From Ophiothrix spiculata (lineage: Eukaryota > Echinodermata > Ophiuroidea > Amphilepidida > Ophiotrichidae), in NCBI GenBank assembly GCA_000969725.1, contig JXSR01S003747.1: 38,199 nucleotides of DNA; one strand, given 5' to 3'. Shown in pieces: positions 27,951 through 38,199 of the stretch (positions are counted from its first letter, which is position 1; each line of letters starts with the position of its first letter). A program made the position numbers and the translations under genes. The notes below the pieces were generated by a model. That model had not been told where the DNA came from and did not search any database. It saw only the letters and a program-made list of their open reading frames with translations.

Positions 27951-28377
27951 TTATCAATTTGATACTTTATCATTGTGAATTATTATCTTAGAAAGATCTA
28001 CGATTTGAACAGTTTTTTGTGTAGTGGTGTTGGTGTGACTGTTTTGATGTTATATGGATTTTTAACTGACTTTTACTACAACAACGTTTTGTTGGTGCGC
28101 CTAAACTGGCGGGAACTCCTCAAAGAAAGAAAGAAAGACTGGTGACAGAGCCGTCGATTGTCACTGATACAGACTAAGTTAATACAGACAGTGTTAATTT
28201 CACTATTGAAGTGATAGTGCTGCTTCTGTAAAAGAGATTTTCTTCTATAAAAGAGATTTTTGTAATGATGTCAGAACATGATTAGAAAAGACCCCTACAT
28301 AAAAATCATCAAGATTGATTTAAGTTAGTAATTTAGAAGTAAATGCGGGAAAATTTGATGTTTCAGGTTAGTGATTA

Positions 28378-28730
28378 GGCCAAAAAAAATAATTGTTTGA
28401 TTGGCGTAACAAAAAAAAATAGGGTAGGTAGGTCGGATTTTTTTTTTTTTTAATAATTTTGTATTTATTTTTTAAGTCTATGTTTCACATACAAGAACAC
28501 AAAATATATGGCACATATACAAAAACATCTTCACTTTTTCTGTAACACATCTTTTATTTGTCATTTTGAATGTCCTGCAAGCCATATCTTGGGCTCCCAT
28601 GAATCGATTCCCATCAAATTTGTGATTTGGAGGTTTTTTACCATGCTCAAAAAAATAAAAATATCTAGGGTCGGTGGTAAAATTAGGGTAGGTCGGGTTA
28701 CGCCAATCAAACAATTTTTTTTTTTAGGCC
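28378..28730. mobile_element. Harbinger-like MITE (GGCC ends, TTA duplication)
   Basis: A 353-bp element. Left end GGCCAAAAAAAATAATTGTT and right end the inverse of GGCCTAAAAAAAAAAATTGT; both continue TTTGATTGGCGTAAC. It is flanked by TTA (28375-28377, 28731-28733). GGTAGGTCGG blocks lie near each end. Open frames on both strands here are by-products of the inverted structure. Confidence 0.85.
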
Positions 28731-28733
28731 TTA

Positions 28734-29044
28734 GTATAAAATGTTAAAAGAAACTGCCCCTGTCCCCCATGAGTTTTGATTTTTTAGCTTATTGGGTTTG
28801 TTTTTGGTAGATATTACATTTTCTTTTCTGGTATGGCCATTTGCTAAATTAAATTTAGGATCACAAATTTAATTTCAAGTGTATTAGTGTAGGAAAGCAC
28901 GCATGTGCTTTTTATCCATTTTAGTATGGCGAAACAAAGTTTTGTCAAAACATGCTCAAAAATGATTTTAGGTAGTCACATTCCTTCATTTTAGGCTGCT
29001 TTTACTCAAAACCATTTCTGATCAAAATTTTATAGTATTGCGCT
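28734..29044. mobile_element. TTAA-bounded MITE, family B copy 2 (5' end lost)
   Basis: Collinear with 4374-4690. The right end TATAGTATTGCGCT is followed by TTAA (29045-29048). The first ten or so bases of the left end are missing, and the copy abuts the right duplication of the preceding Harbinger-like element. Confidence 0.75.
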
Positions 29045-29237
29045 TTAATACAATATATCATTGATTCATGCCTGTCTTTGAGAGGGTTGATCCAATTCTG
29101 AGCTCAATTTTACACCTAACTAGATTACCTATCAGATATGACCAAAAGCAACATACGTTTCCAGATAGTTTCCTTATAAACGCCTTGTGAGATATGACTG
29201 AATAAAGTGTTGGTGCGGAAATACTTTAAACCGCTAT

Positions 29238-29379
29238 TTTTGTTGGATTTAATTCGTGAACGCGTACTCAGAGCCTAGTGCGTACACGCGAACTAAACAA
29301 CCTTGAAAATATACGCTTGCGTCAGGGACCACTGCGTACTTGCTATAAACACGCGTTCATGAATTAAATCAAACAACTA
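29238..29379. mobile_element. Short CpG-rich MITE
   Basis: About 142 bp. GTTGGATTTAATTCGTGAAC (29242) is mirrored by the inverse of GTTTGATTTAATTCATGAAC (to about 29376), each followed by GCGT. The centre is rich in GCG and CGCG words. Confidence 0.65.
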
Positions 29380-30136
29380 TAGTGTACATATCAGTCTTTA
29401 GTAAAATTAATTTAAGATTTCAATATCAGGACCACTGTCAGTTTATTTTGATATAGTTTAAGATTAATCTAAGAAACTTTACACAATAATTAGTACTTTC
29501 AACTTGGGTTTTTGTTAGCATGAATTTGATATGTCTAAATTACATAGCATGGTATAATTGTTTAATTTTTCATGTCAGGGATTGATACAACAAGCAGGTC
29601 AGGATTTATCACAGAATGGTTCCAAAATTTGGTATTGTCAACTTGGTTATTGTTTTTTCAATATGGATATTGACCACTAATGGTAAAGGCTTACTGTACA
29701 TGATCCGATTTGCCTCGTCTACAACATGCTGGTCCTGGTTGAAGAAGTTTCCAGGTCTTGTTATTTTGAATTATTCTGATCTGTAATAGATATATTTGGT
29801 TGTCTCTTTTTGGACCACTCTGTACACTTGCATGACAGACACTATTACCTTGACACAAGCAAATAATGAATTTCATATTTGGCATGCATGGTAAACTGCA
29901 TTGTATTTGTGAACCATAACATGACCTCTTTGAAACGTTTCATTATTTTAAGATTTATTGAAAGATTAGTTGAATTTGTTTAAATATTCTAAACTTCACT
30001 TCTAATTCAAACCATTTATACTGCTTCTATGTTTACAAACAAGACAAGAAATATGCTTGATTAGTAAAAAAAGTTGGATATATTTGAAGATGAAAGAATT
30101 CTGTGAAGTTTTGTTAATTATTCAAACATATAGTCT

Positions 30137-30226
30137 ATTTCAAAAATAAATTCTACGCAGTAAATGTAATTGGTACTATTATAGTAACAATTACATTTAC
30201 TGCGTAGAATTTATTTTGAAATATAT
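30137..30226. repeat. Near-perfect 90-bp palindrome
   Basis: The left arm runs TATTTCAAAAATAAATTCTA, CGCAGTAAATGTAATTGGTA; the right arm is its inverse with one A missing and one base changed. The centre (TACTATTATAGTA) has almost no loop. Transcribed on either strand it would form a hairpin of about 44 bp. Confidence 0.85.
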
Positions 30227-30528
30227 AGTAAATACTGATAAATATGAATTACTTTCAGACTAGGCTACTTAGGAGAATGAATAAGTGTCTTTACTGGTGG
30301 TATTAAAGGAAACTTTGGCAAAGTGGAAAATTACACATTCTGAAAATTTACTCTGTTTTTATGCAAATTTCAGTACCATATTTTTGTATTGGTAGACATT
30401 TACTTTTTGTAGTATATTTATAGTTTCCTAGTGTATATTTATCCACTGTATTTAGCTTATATCTATTCAGTTGCATGTGTATAGTTTGCATGATGTTGTT
30501 TTTGTATAGACCTGCACAAAATATTAGA

Positions 30529-30551
30529 AAGAAAGAAAGAAAGAAAGAAAA
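30529..30551 (+). repeat. GAAA microsatellite
   Basis: Five or six AAAG units in a row. Confidence 0.9.
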
Positions 30552-30609
30552 TGACAGGAAGTGAAGGAAGAACTGCTGGCTAACTTGCTTTCCCTGGTTT
30601 GCATGTGTA

Positions 30610-31125
30610 CACTCCCGGTCAAAAGTGTTTGCGCACTCTTGAATACATGCAAAAGCGTAATTATTATATAAACGACCAAGACTCTGAAAAACTTCATGTT
30701 TTTTATAGGTGCTTAATGTATCCAATATAAGTAAATTATGTTTCCTCTGATATTTGATTTTCCATAACCATAAAAATGGCCGATTTCCTGGACCATATAC
30801 AAATACACCACACCCACTTTTTGATATATACCTATGTTGTTCATTATTCAATGGTCTTTTTCACCGTGTAGCCGTAAAGAGCATTTTCAGGTAATAAATT
30901 TTCCAATAAATATGCAATTATGTATTTAAACTCCGTTTATTATGTGGAGAAGAAAGTGCACAATATGTTTAGCATGCCATATTTTTTTTAATGCGGTAAA
31001 TGCAATTCTTGTTGAGTTTCTTAGATATATGTATGTAAATATATAAAATATGGCGCAAATGATGAACGGTTCACGAGATACGGTTGGTTAAAGGTTTTGT
31101 GCGCAAACACTTTTGACCGGGAGTG
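30610..31125. mobile_element. Tc1/mariner-type MITE with perfect inverted ends
   Basis: A 516-bp element beginning CACTCCCGGTCAAAAGTGTT then TGCGCAC and ending with the exact inverse of those 27 bases. TA flanks both sides (30608-30609, 31126-31127). CACT..CGGTCAAAAGT is a form I recognise from Tc1-like elements. There is no transposase frame, so it would depend on another copy. Perfect ends suggest recent activity. Confidence 0.85.
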
Positions 31126-31330
31126 TATATAAACAATTGTCAAACAGATTTTCTTTCTTGATTTTTAATTAATGTACTATCAAATCTGAGTATTTGCATG
31201 TTATTTTGATCAAAAGATTGGGTTGAGTAAATTGTGAACATCACATGCATCACTGAATTCCACCTTTTCAAGTTGACCCACGCTTAATACTCACTGAAGC
31301 TTACTGTATGTTGTGTTCTACCTTAACTAG

Positions 31331-31399
31331 GGCGGCAGAGTCATCGTGGATAGATATGTGTGGAAAGCAGGCCAGAAAACCAAAGACAGTTTGCCATGA
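31331..31399 (+). CDS. Exon-like sequence downstream of the gene
   Basis: TACCTTAACTAG is followed by 22 open codons (GGRVIVDRYVWKAGQKTKDS, LP) and TGA. A second frame (from 31332) is open for 38 codons. It would join in frame to donors at 25431 or 25485 of the terminal LRRK2-like exon as an alternative 3' exon. No homology supports it, and the base composition is only mildly coding-like. Confidence 0.15.
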   Translation, partial: GGRVIVDRYVWKAGQKTKDSLP

Positions 31400-32376
31400 A
31401 GAAATCACTATAAGATACCAAGTCTGGCTGTGGTGCAACATTCACTGACATGTTTCATAGGGTGTTTTCTTACTTCAGAGTTGTAAAACTGACAATATTC
31501 ATAAGAAAAAAATCTTCTTATATTCAAGAGGTCAATATTTGTGAAGTATGTAAATTTTGTTATTGTATTCAAAATCTATATTTGACTTTTCATTCCATTT
31601 TGTCATTGCCTTTCATATAAATTGACAATTCACTGTGAGTTGTATAAGGGTTCAATATGTTGTTGACAACAAGTTGATATCAGCCTGTTGAATATCTTGG
31701 CTGCTATAGGTGTTAGACGCCATAGATAGAGGTCACTTTTCTTGGGTACTGGAATTATACCGCTTTAACCTAAAATCTTTTTCCTGTGTCACATTTTCAA
31801 AATGAGTGAAATCAGTGTTTGTCCAAGTAAACCTTACATTTTGAACTAGGTTCCTCCTGATTCAAACGAGGACCCATGTGGAACTCTACTAAAGATATAA
31901 TCAAACAAGATTAAGGGTTTGTAATCAGCTTTACACTTGAGAACCAGATAATCTGGAGTTTCTCCAAAAGACTCCAATTAGAAATAGTGTATTCTTAGAG
32001 ACACCGACAAGTTTGGCATACAAGCTGGATATTAAATGCGCCCAATATTTCTAGAAATATTTCATGTGACAAAACAGTATATAAATTGTATTGGACAAAA
32101 ATTTACCCGACCACCCTATGGTCATACAAAATAGTATATTCCTGACATTTTCAAAGCTTAACTATTATGTTCCACATTAGGAAATTTAGTTTAAATATTT
32201 CAATGTTAAATGTTTAGTTATGAAAAATGTTCCTAAAGAAAAAAAAAACCATAATATTAAATATATGTCATTTAAGAAAACAGTCATTAAATATCCAAAC
32301 TGTGTTTCCACAAATATAAAAAGTAAAGTATTTATTTTTTCATAAATGCATGGATTAAAAAGCACATTTGAACATA
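31400..32376. other. Non-coding stretch
   Basis: AT-rich sequence. No gene, RNA or repeat boundary recognised. Confidence 0.7.
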
Positions 32377-32379
32377 TAA

Positions 32380-32673
32380 GGCAACAAAAAACCCTGTTGA
32401 ACGGGCCTGACCGACTGACCCTAGGTGTGCGATTTTGAAGAATTTTTTTTAGTTAAAAAATAAAAATCATGTAAAGTCAGCCGTTTTTTTGCTATAATGT
32501 TTCAATTTTGGTTAAATTTCTTTGGGAAAAAATTTCAGTTTTCCTCCCAATTTGGGGAATTTTTTGAGTTATTCTGGGTCAAAAAAAATTTAGGAAAGAA
32601 AAAGAAAGAAAAAAGCCAGACCGACCGACTTGGAAGGTCCACCCACCCTTAAAACAGGTGGTTTTTTGTCACC
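32380..32673. mobile_element. Harbinger-like MITE (TAA duplication)
   Basis: A 294-bp element with ends GGCAACAAAAAACC and the inverse of GGTGACAAAAAACC, flanked by TAA (32377-32379, 32674-32676). CCGACTGACCC and GACCGACCGAC near the two ends recall the CCGACC blocks of the element at 20744-21113. Confidence 0.75.
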
Positions 32674-32884
32674 TAAAGAAGAAATTGTTCATACGCTAAC
32701 AAGCTTTGTAATATATATCTGCCCCATTCTGGTAAAGAACATTTACCATTGTTTATTATAGTTTAAAGTTGCATATATGAAATCGGTGTATGGACCTGAA
32801 GCAAAAAAGGGTTTTACCAAGTTTAATGATGAAAATACAGGAAGATAACTTAATCCATCTCTAGCATTGTTTACAGTGGTGTAA

Positions 32885-33351
32885 GGGCACAGTTAAACCC
32901 TCATTTTCTGAAATATTTTATGCTTTCTTACTCAAGATAAGTAAACCCATATAAAAGAAAACATTTCTAGATGTGGATTTTCATGTAGAAGTTGATGGTT
33001 AGGTCAGTTTTCAAATGTATGTTTTACAATATTTCAAAAAGTAAGTCAAAAATCAAAAATTTAAGAAATGTGTTCCTAGACATGTGTTTCTAGATTCTTA
33101 AAAGCATAAGAGGACCAACTTTCATTTTTTTCAAAATTTAGTTAGGTTATTTACAAATATAGTGGTCCAAGAACAAGGGTTTTTAGAACTTTGGTCCAAA
33201 ATCATACATTTTGGTTAAAAACTGATCTAACCATCATCTTTTACATGAAAATCCACAACTAGAAATGTATACTTTTATATGGATTTACTTATCGGTTGCT
33301 GAGTTATGAATATTATAATATATTTCTGAAAATGAGGGGTTAACTGTGCCT
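32885..33351. mobile_element. Fold-back MITE, family J
   Basis: About 467 bp made largely of two inverted arms: GGGCACAGTTAAACCCTCAT and TTTCTGAAATAT at the left, mirrored by ATATTTCTGAAAATGAGGGG and TTAACTGTGCC at the right. TTAA follows on the right (33352-33355), with GTAA on the left. The arms stay similar inward (CCATATAAAAG..TTTCTAG..GTGGATTTTCATGTA). Related to 17768-18449 and 13252-13560. Confidence 0.8.
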
Positions 33352-33359
33352 TTAAGTTA

Positions 33360-34078
33360 TATATCTTTGTGATATTTCACAATTTTGTAACCATTTTGAG
33401 CCAGAGTTATACTGTGACTGCCATCATGCTTTGCAGAGATTCAAAAATGGCTGGCCAATATTTGTGGCTTCCAGTTTGTATGAGCTGTAAATGCAAGAAA
33501 CTTCATTTTGCGCTACAGGTGAAAATACATGTCAAGGTCCATAATTTGGCTAAATTACTTTTTTGACAGATTCACAATCCATGTGCTTACTACAAACAAC
33601 CAGCAGAGTTTCATTTCAAATAAATGATAGGAAATATGAAATAAATCTGCATGTTTTTAAGACAATCAACAGAAATGTTAGGGCTTACTGATCTTGACTG
33701 ACTCTTGATCTTTTTAAATATTTTAAAAAGTGTAAATGACAATTGGTGGCATTTACTGCTGGTATGGGATGGACGGTCACATTTAGTATACTATGCATGT
33801 TAATATGTTAAGCATGTTTTATTTTGTTTTTTTAGAAGACATTGTATATAAGATGAATGTATCATATGACGAAATTATGCCAATATTTTGTGTATTATTT
33901 GAAAACTGTGTTATATATTTTGCAAAAGCAGTACTATCATGAAAATAAATTTTTAAAAACTTTGTTTGATTATAGAACAAAATATATTTTGATGAAACAT
34001 AGCTTTCTTGTTATTTCATTTGAGAAATATGGTCTTTTTCTAGTGAATACATTGTGTTTTTCTTCATGTTTTTCAGAC
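33360..34078. other. Non-coding stretch
   Basis: No gene or repeat boundary recognised. AATAAA occurs within GAAAATAAATTTT near 33942. Confidence 0.65.
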
Positions 34079-34081
34079 TAA

Positions 34082-34455
34082 GGCCAAACAAAAATGTTTG
34101 GTTGTCCTCCACTGCCTGCCCCTATTTTTGGAAACTGGAAAAAAGTGTTTACTGTCAACATACAGAAGTATACCGCACCTAAGATTTCCAAAAAAGTTTT
34201 TTTTTTCTTTGAGAATTTTGATCTTTTAAAAATATTTTTTAAGTTGTTGTTTTTATTTTGTTTACATTTTAATACTGTTTTTCAAACTTGTATGAAGAGA
34301 TTTTTTGGTACAGTAGACATATTTGCATCTTTATAGAGGCCATAATTTGCTGTAACTTTAACTTACATTTGAAAAAAAATCTTTTAAAAAAAATCTATCC
34401 TCCTGCACTTGCTCAAAAAATGTTGTGGAAGACAACCAAACAATTTTTTTTTGCC
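34082..34455. mobile_element. Harbinger-like MITE (GGCC ends, TAA duplication)
   Basis: A 374-bp element. Left end GGCCAAACAAAAATGTTTGG, right end the inverse of GGCAAAAAAAAATTGTTTGG; both continue TTGTCYTCCAC. It is flanked by TAA (34079-34081, 34456-34458). Confidence 0.85.
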
Positions 34456-34748
34456 TAACCAACTGATGGTCACAAGTTTGTTATAAGCATTTGATTTGTA
34501 ATGTTGAAGTTCTGAGGGGCACAATATAGACCAATTTATCAAGTCTTTTCTGTGTTGATTATATTGACTGCCCTCTTTTGAGAGAACCTCAATTAACATT
34601 TTGCAGGACATTTTATTGAGATAATACCGTAGTAAACTACCTATTTGACAGTATGCATTGTGTTTTATGTTTCCAATACACTGGTTGGTATGTATTCCTG
34701 GACTTGGTACTAGGCCTGGGATTTTCCGGGTAATTTGCTACATGTGTA

Positions 34749-35060
34749 CAGTGGCGTAGCCAGGGGTGGGCAAGGTGGACAATTTGCCCACCTCAGAATT
34801 TTTTTGGAGACATTTTGAAGACCTGGGAGAAAAATAAAGGAGACCGGAACTTCCTTTTCCTCATAAAATTACGACAATTAGAGCTGAAAATCGCTAAAAT
34901 TTAGGTTGAAAACTTCATAAAGCACAATATTTGGTGGTTTTTCTTGAAAAACTCGACCGAGTCAACCCCTTGGAACCCCTGTAAAGTCGCTCGAAAAAAT
35001 CCGTTGGAGAAATCTTGGGTGGTTTGCCCACCCTTGGAGAAAGGCCTGGCTACGCCACAG
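34749..35060. mobile_element. hAT-type MITE with 8-bp target duplication
   Basis: A 312-bp element with ends CAGTGGCGTAGCCAGG and the inverse of CTGTGGCGTAGCCAGG. The flanks are CATGTGTA (34741-34748) and CATATGTA (35061-35068), seven of eight identical. CAGNG ends with 8-bp duplications are standard for hAT elements. GGTGGGCAA blocks are inverted just inside the ends. Confidence 0.85.
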
Positions 35061-35068
35061 CATATGTA

Positions 35069-36062
35069 TTTTCCGGTCGGGTACCCGACCGTATTGATAA
35101 TTGAGCATTTACAATGTTAGAGGATGGGAAGTTTGACGGGTCTACAATGACCGTACGATGTCTCAATTACATGAAAAACTCCGATTGTGGTCGTGATTTA
35201 TCATGTATACTTTAATCAGATGATGATTTTATCATAAATTTTTGAACAAAATTTTTGTTTGTTCAAAATGCTATGATTTTATTGTCCAGTTCGGGTAATC
35301 GGTCTTCAGATTTTGTACCCGGGTAAGCTCATGATGGGTGGGTTACCAGGTTTTAGTCCCTAACACCGCATTTTGTCATCGGGGACACCTCACTATTGGC
35401 TTAAGTGAATTGGCCTTTAAATTGAAATGTACCATTTATGCAACAACAGCAACAAAAAAGTAGTCTTTGCTATGGTTTTAAATGTAGCTTGGTTCTGCCT
35501 GTTGAATCCATTTTTCTAACAATATTTTTATAAACCTAAATTCTAATCAGAAACATACTACACAATGCCTGATTTGAGGTTGGAGTGCAGACATGTTGTT
35601 TGTTTGTTTGCTTATTTGTTTTTTTGTTTTTTCCCCAAGCAACAGTAGCTTGATTATGAGAAGTTCTTGAAATGTAGCATTCAATTCTGAATTTGCATAC
35701 ATTTGTTTTATTCAAACTAGAGTGTCCAGTCTTTTGTTCAGTGGCTGTTGAAATTGCTCCTCAGGTTCTTGGAATTGTTTCTTCAGGTGACATTTAGAAG
35801 AAATATTTTGATGTTAAATACATTTTAGAGACAAAAGCGTAACATAAATATCACATATGGCTCCTGCGGGTGAAACCTTTCTTGTACACACCTCTGCTCC
35901 ATTTGTGACAAGATGGTAGCTTGTACTGAGCGGCTGTCATGTATAATGCTGTAAGCAGGTGTGACTAAGAAAAAGGTGAATATGGTTGTTTTTGATGATT
36001 GAAGGATGAATGAAGTAAAACAATTTAGGATACCAAAAACAGTTCATTTCAGACCAAATGGT
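35069..36062. other. Non-coding stretch
   Basis: Contains GGTACCCGACC / GTACCCGGGTAA words (35080-35330) and a TTTG run at 35598-35625. No gene or bounded element recognised. Confidence 0.65.
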
Positions 36063-36322
36063 ATATGTGATGACTCAACCCGAAAAGGGCGAGTTTGCGA
36101 CAGAACTCTTTTCAAGAAACAGGTGAAAATAGGCAGCAAAAAATAAAGAAAATAATAAGAATTTCCAGCAGACTTTCTGTTATAAAATTTGATCGTCTTG
36201 ATCAATTTCAACAAGTAAGGTGTCATTTTAAAGCTTAAGAAATGCTGCAACAAATGAAATGAAAAAAATCAGAATTGATATCATCTGCAAAGTCCCCCCT
36301 TTCGGTGTGAGCCATCACATAT
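36063..36322. mobile_element. MITE family C copy 2 (uninterrupted)
   Basis: A 260-bp element with ends ATATGTGATGACTCAACCC and the inverse of ATATGTGATGGCTCACACC, each continuing GAAA.GGG. It aligns with 5687-6236 but lacks the piggyBac-type insert, giving the empty target site GTCATTTTAAAGCTTAAG at about 36221-36238. Confidence 0.85.
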
Positions 36323-36773
36323 GTGAATACGTCCATTTAGGGTGTGAATTGGGGAAATAGTTTTAACACAATCCAAATGGAGTAATTCCCCCATTCAATG
36401 GCAGTACTCATTCATTTTTTTCAAGAACAACGCAATTCTGCAAATAGATACAATACTGCACCTTGATGCCAAAAATTTAGGGTGTACTATGCTTCTGAAG
36501 AAATCACCCTTTAAAGGGTTGTTTTGGGAAAAAGTGGGTTCACACCTAGAACAACCTCTCAAGTGCATATATCAAGAAAAATTTATTGGTTTGACACATA
36601 TCTTTATTGTCAAACTCTCTCTTTAAAATACAAATTATACTGTTGGTTTGTTCACCACCTCTATTTCATGTCAACATGAATGTAATCGTGGAGGATTCGA
36701 GAATTTACAGGAACCTGTGGAGGGGTCGTGGAAAGGGGGGGGGGGCAGGAGTCAAGTATTATGTTGGAAGCAC

Positions 36774-37428
36774 CCTTATAATAAAATAAAATGTTTGAAT
36801 ATTCAGATTATTTAGTCAAATGATGGTTGATCAATGAGCACAATATAATGCAAGGAAAATTGCAAAAAAAAAAACCCTAATTTTGCCTTTTTGGGGTAAA
36901 AAATGCACAAGTTATTGTTCTAGAGTATGGTTTGAGTAATGGGATCAAAGGAGTATTTTCTGAATTCTGTTTTCCAACACAGACATTTTCAAGTGCGAAT
37001 GAAAAAATTGAATCAATTTTACAATTTTTACGAGACAAAAAGTATATTTTTGCCATAAAAATTTAATTTTTAACAAGTAAAAATTATAAATAAAATCCAT
37101 TTTTGTTAATTTGCAAAATGATGGGAAAACAGAATTAGGAAAGCATTACTTTGATTCCATTACGCAACCCATATTCTAGAATGCTATTCTTTTTACCTAA
37201 AAATAACAATTTGTTTATTTGTTTTTCTTTGATTGTTGTCTTGTGTTCAGCGATCAATTCTGTTCATTTTAAATTATATGCCATAGAAAATCTTATATTT
37301 GACTCAAGCCATTTTAGATTTGTATTCCCTTTAAGCAACCAAAAAGTGACAAATATGATTTTCCCTATTTTGAACCAAAATTTGACTAAATTTTCTGAAT
37401 ATTCAAACATTTTATTTTAACAATAAGG
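36774..37428. repeat. Large inverted repeat (fold-back), about 650 bp
   Basis: The left arm begins CCTTATAATAAAATAAAATG then TTTGAATATTCAG; the right arm ends with its inverse (CTGAATATTCAAACATTTTA..AATAAGG). Inner blocks also mirror: TTGATCAATGAGCACAA, GTAATGGGATCAAAG and TGAATTCTGTTTTCC at the left against their inverses at 37080-37260. The right arm has about 100 extra bases. Confidence 0.7.
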
Positions 37429-37502
37429 TAATAACAGCCTCTCAAGTAATATTAACGAAAATCAAATGGTTAACCAACCTTTAATGTCAAACTCTCTCTT
37501 AA

Positions 37503-37725
37503 AGGTGCGTTTACACTGACGAATTGGGGGTAACGACAAGCAACGTAGACTTGCGTATTGCAGTTCTGAAATTTACCCCCGTCATCGTTAGTTAAAGTCG
37601 GTTAACGCTCATACACGCTGCTAGCCACGCACACTATCGATACTATCAGTCGTTTTCAGTTACAACTTTTTAGTTGCAAATACGTTACCCTCCATCGAAA
37701 CAAGTCGTCACAGTGTAAATGCACC
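37503..37725. mobile_element. MITE with GGTGCGTTTACACTG ends
   Basis: A 223-bp element. Left end AGGTGCGTTTACACTGACGA after TTAA (37499-37502); the right end is the inverse of GGTGCATTTACACTGTGACG. It is richer in CpG than its surroundings. The same flank without the insert appears at 36606-36660 (CAAACTCTCTCTTTAAAATACAAATTAT). The right TTAA is no longer present. Confidence 0.75.
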
Positions 37726-37729
37726 ATAC

Positions 37730-38199
37730 AATGCCAATTATGATGTTGGTTTGTTGAACATCTTTGTACATCAAATGTATGTTGGGATGAGTACAATTAC
37801 ATGTTTGATACAACCAGGGTTGACCTGGTTAAATCTACACAATGAAGATCACAAGGAAAATTTGAGTAACTGAGTGCCTGAGTGTTTTTAGCTTGCAGGT
37901 TTAAATACAAACTTTGACCTGAATGTTCAAATTTTGTCATGGTTTGAAAGTTCCTGGAAAGTTCAACAAATGTGTTTTTAAGTGAAACACTCTCTAATGG
38001 TTGTTTTTCTGAATTAATTTGTAACATGCGTTTTGTACTTTTATATTATTTTAATATGTCTTTTAATCTTGTCATATAAGTTATATACAAAAGCTGCCTC
38101 ATACAATGATTTTGTATTGTTTGTTTTGAATGTTAAGTTAATGCACCACATTAATGAAATAAAATCAACTTGCCTAATATACCAATTGATGAAGAACAT
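37730..38199. other. Non-coding end of window
   Basis: No gene recognised. AATAAA at 38158-38163 could be a poly(A) signal for a transcript from either the long 3' flank or an unseen gene. Confidence 0.6.

Noticed and set aside
28478..28747. Open frames on both strands of about 80 codons
   Set aside because: They lie within or overrun a Harbinger-like MITE with inverted ends and show no conserved motif.
30348..30851. 167-codon open frame on the minus strand
   Set aside because: It runs across a GAAA microsatellite and into the Tc1-type MITE, with low-complexity residues and no recognisable domain.
1..38199. CRISPR array, operon, phage or bacterial island
   Set aside because: GT-AG introns, SINEs and MITEs throughout show an animal genome; no regularly spaced repeats of CRISPR type exist.

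Overview
The window is eukaryotic, AT-rich and intron-dominated. It carries one recognisable protein-coding gene on the + strand: the 3' part of a LRRK2-type leucine-rich-repeat kinase (ROCO family). Fourteen well-supported exons (1938-25526) join in frame into 626 residues plus a stop. They cover the kinase domain from just after the alpha-C glutamate, then the whole C-terminal WD40 propeller and a C-terminal tail. The match is to LRRK2 rather than LRRK1: YRD catalytic loop, DYG motif, and WD40 blocks such as GTQSG, NGKLAIY, VVEIWD and WLGTSGGH. The N-terminal repeats, ROC GTPase, COR and kinase N-lobe lie upstream of the window. Gene structure and repeat content suggest an invertebrate animal, most simply a marine deuterostome (hemichordate, echinoderm or cephalochordate). 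That taxon is inference only.

Layout: 1-1937 is upstream intron with a possible 39-nt exon (1617-1655) and a CCAAT/CRE cluster near 280-318. 1938-17227 holds the kinase exons, separated by introns of 0.6 to 8.7 kb and one 960-base assembly gap (15661-16620). 17120-25526 holds the end of the kinase and the WD40 exons, with shorter introns. 25527-38199 is 3' UTR and non-coding DNA with no second gene that I can support.

The introns and 3' flank are packed with short non-autonomous DNA transposons (MITEs), many with readable terminal inverted repeats (TIRs) and target-site duplications (TSDs). They include Harbinger-like elements (GGCC ends, TTA/TAA duplications), many elements bounded by TTAA, a Tc1/mariner-type element, a hAT-type element with an 8-bp duplication, fold-back elements and tRNA-derived SINE sequence. 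One 260-bp TTAA/CCCTTAC element is nested in another MITE whose second copy at 36 kb is the empty site; it also contains tRNA-like promoter boxes.

Other points of note: a partial duplicate of one WD40 exon right behind its parent with mostly synonymous differences, a poly(A) signal supplied by a MITE in the 3' UTR, a near-perfect 90-bp palindrome, and repeated sequence at the gap edge suggesting a local assembly problem. I found no rRNA, intact tRNA, CRISPR or operon-like structure. All homology statements are from memory and pattern recognition; no search was run.
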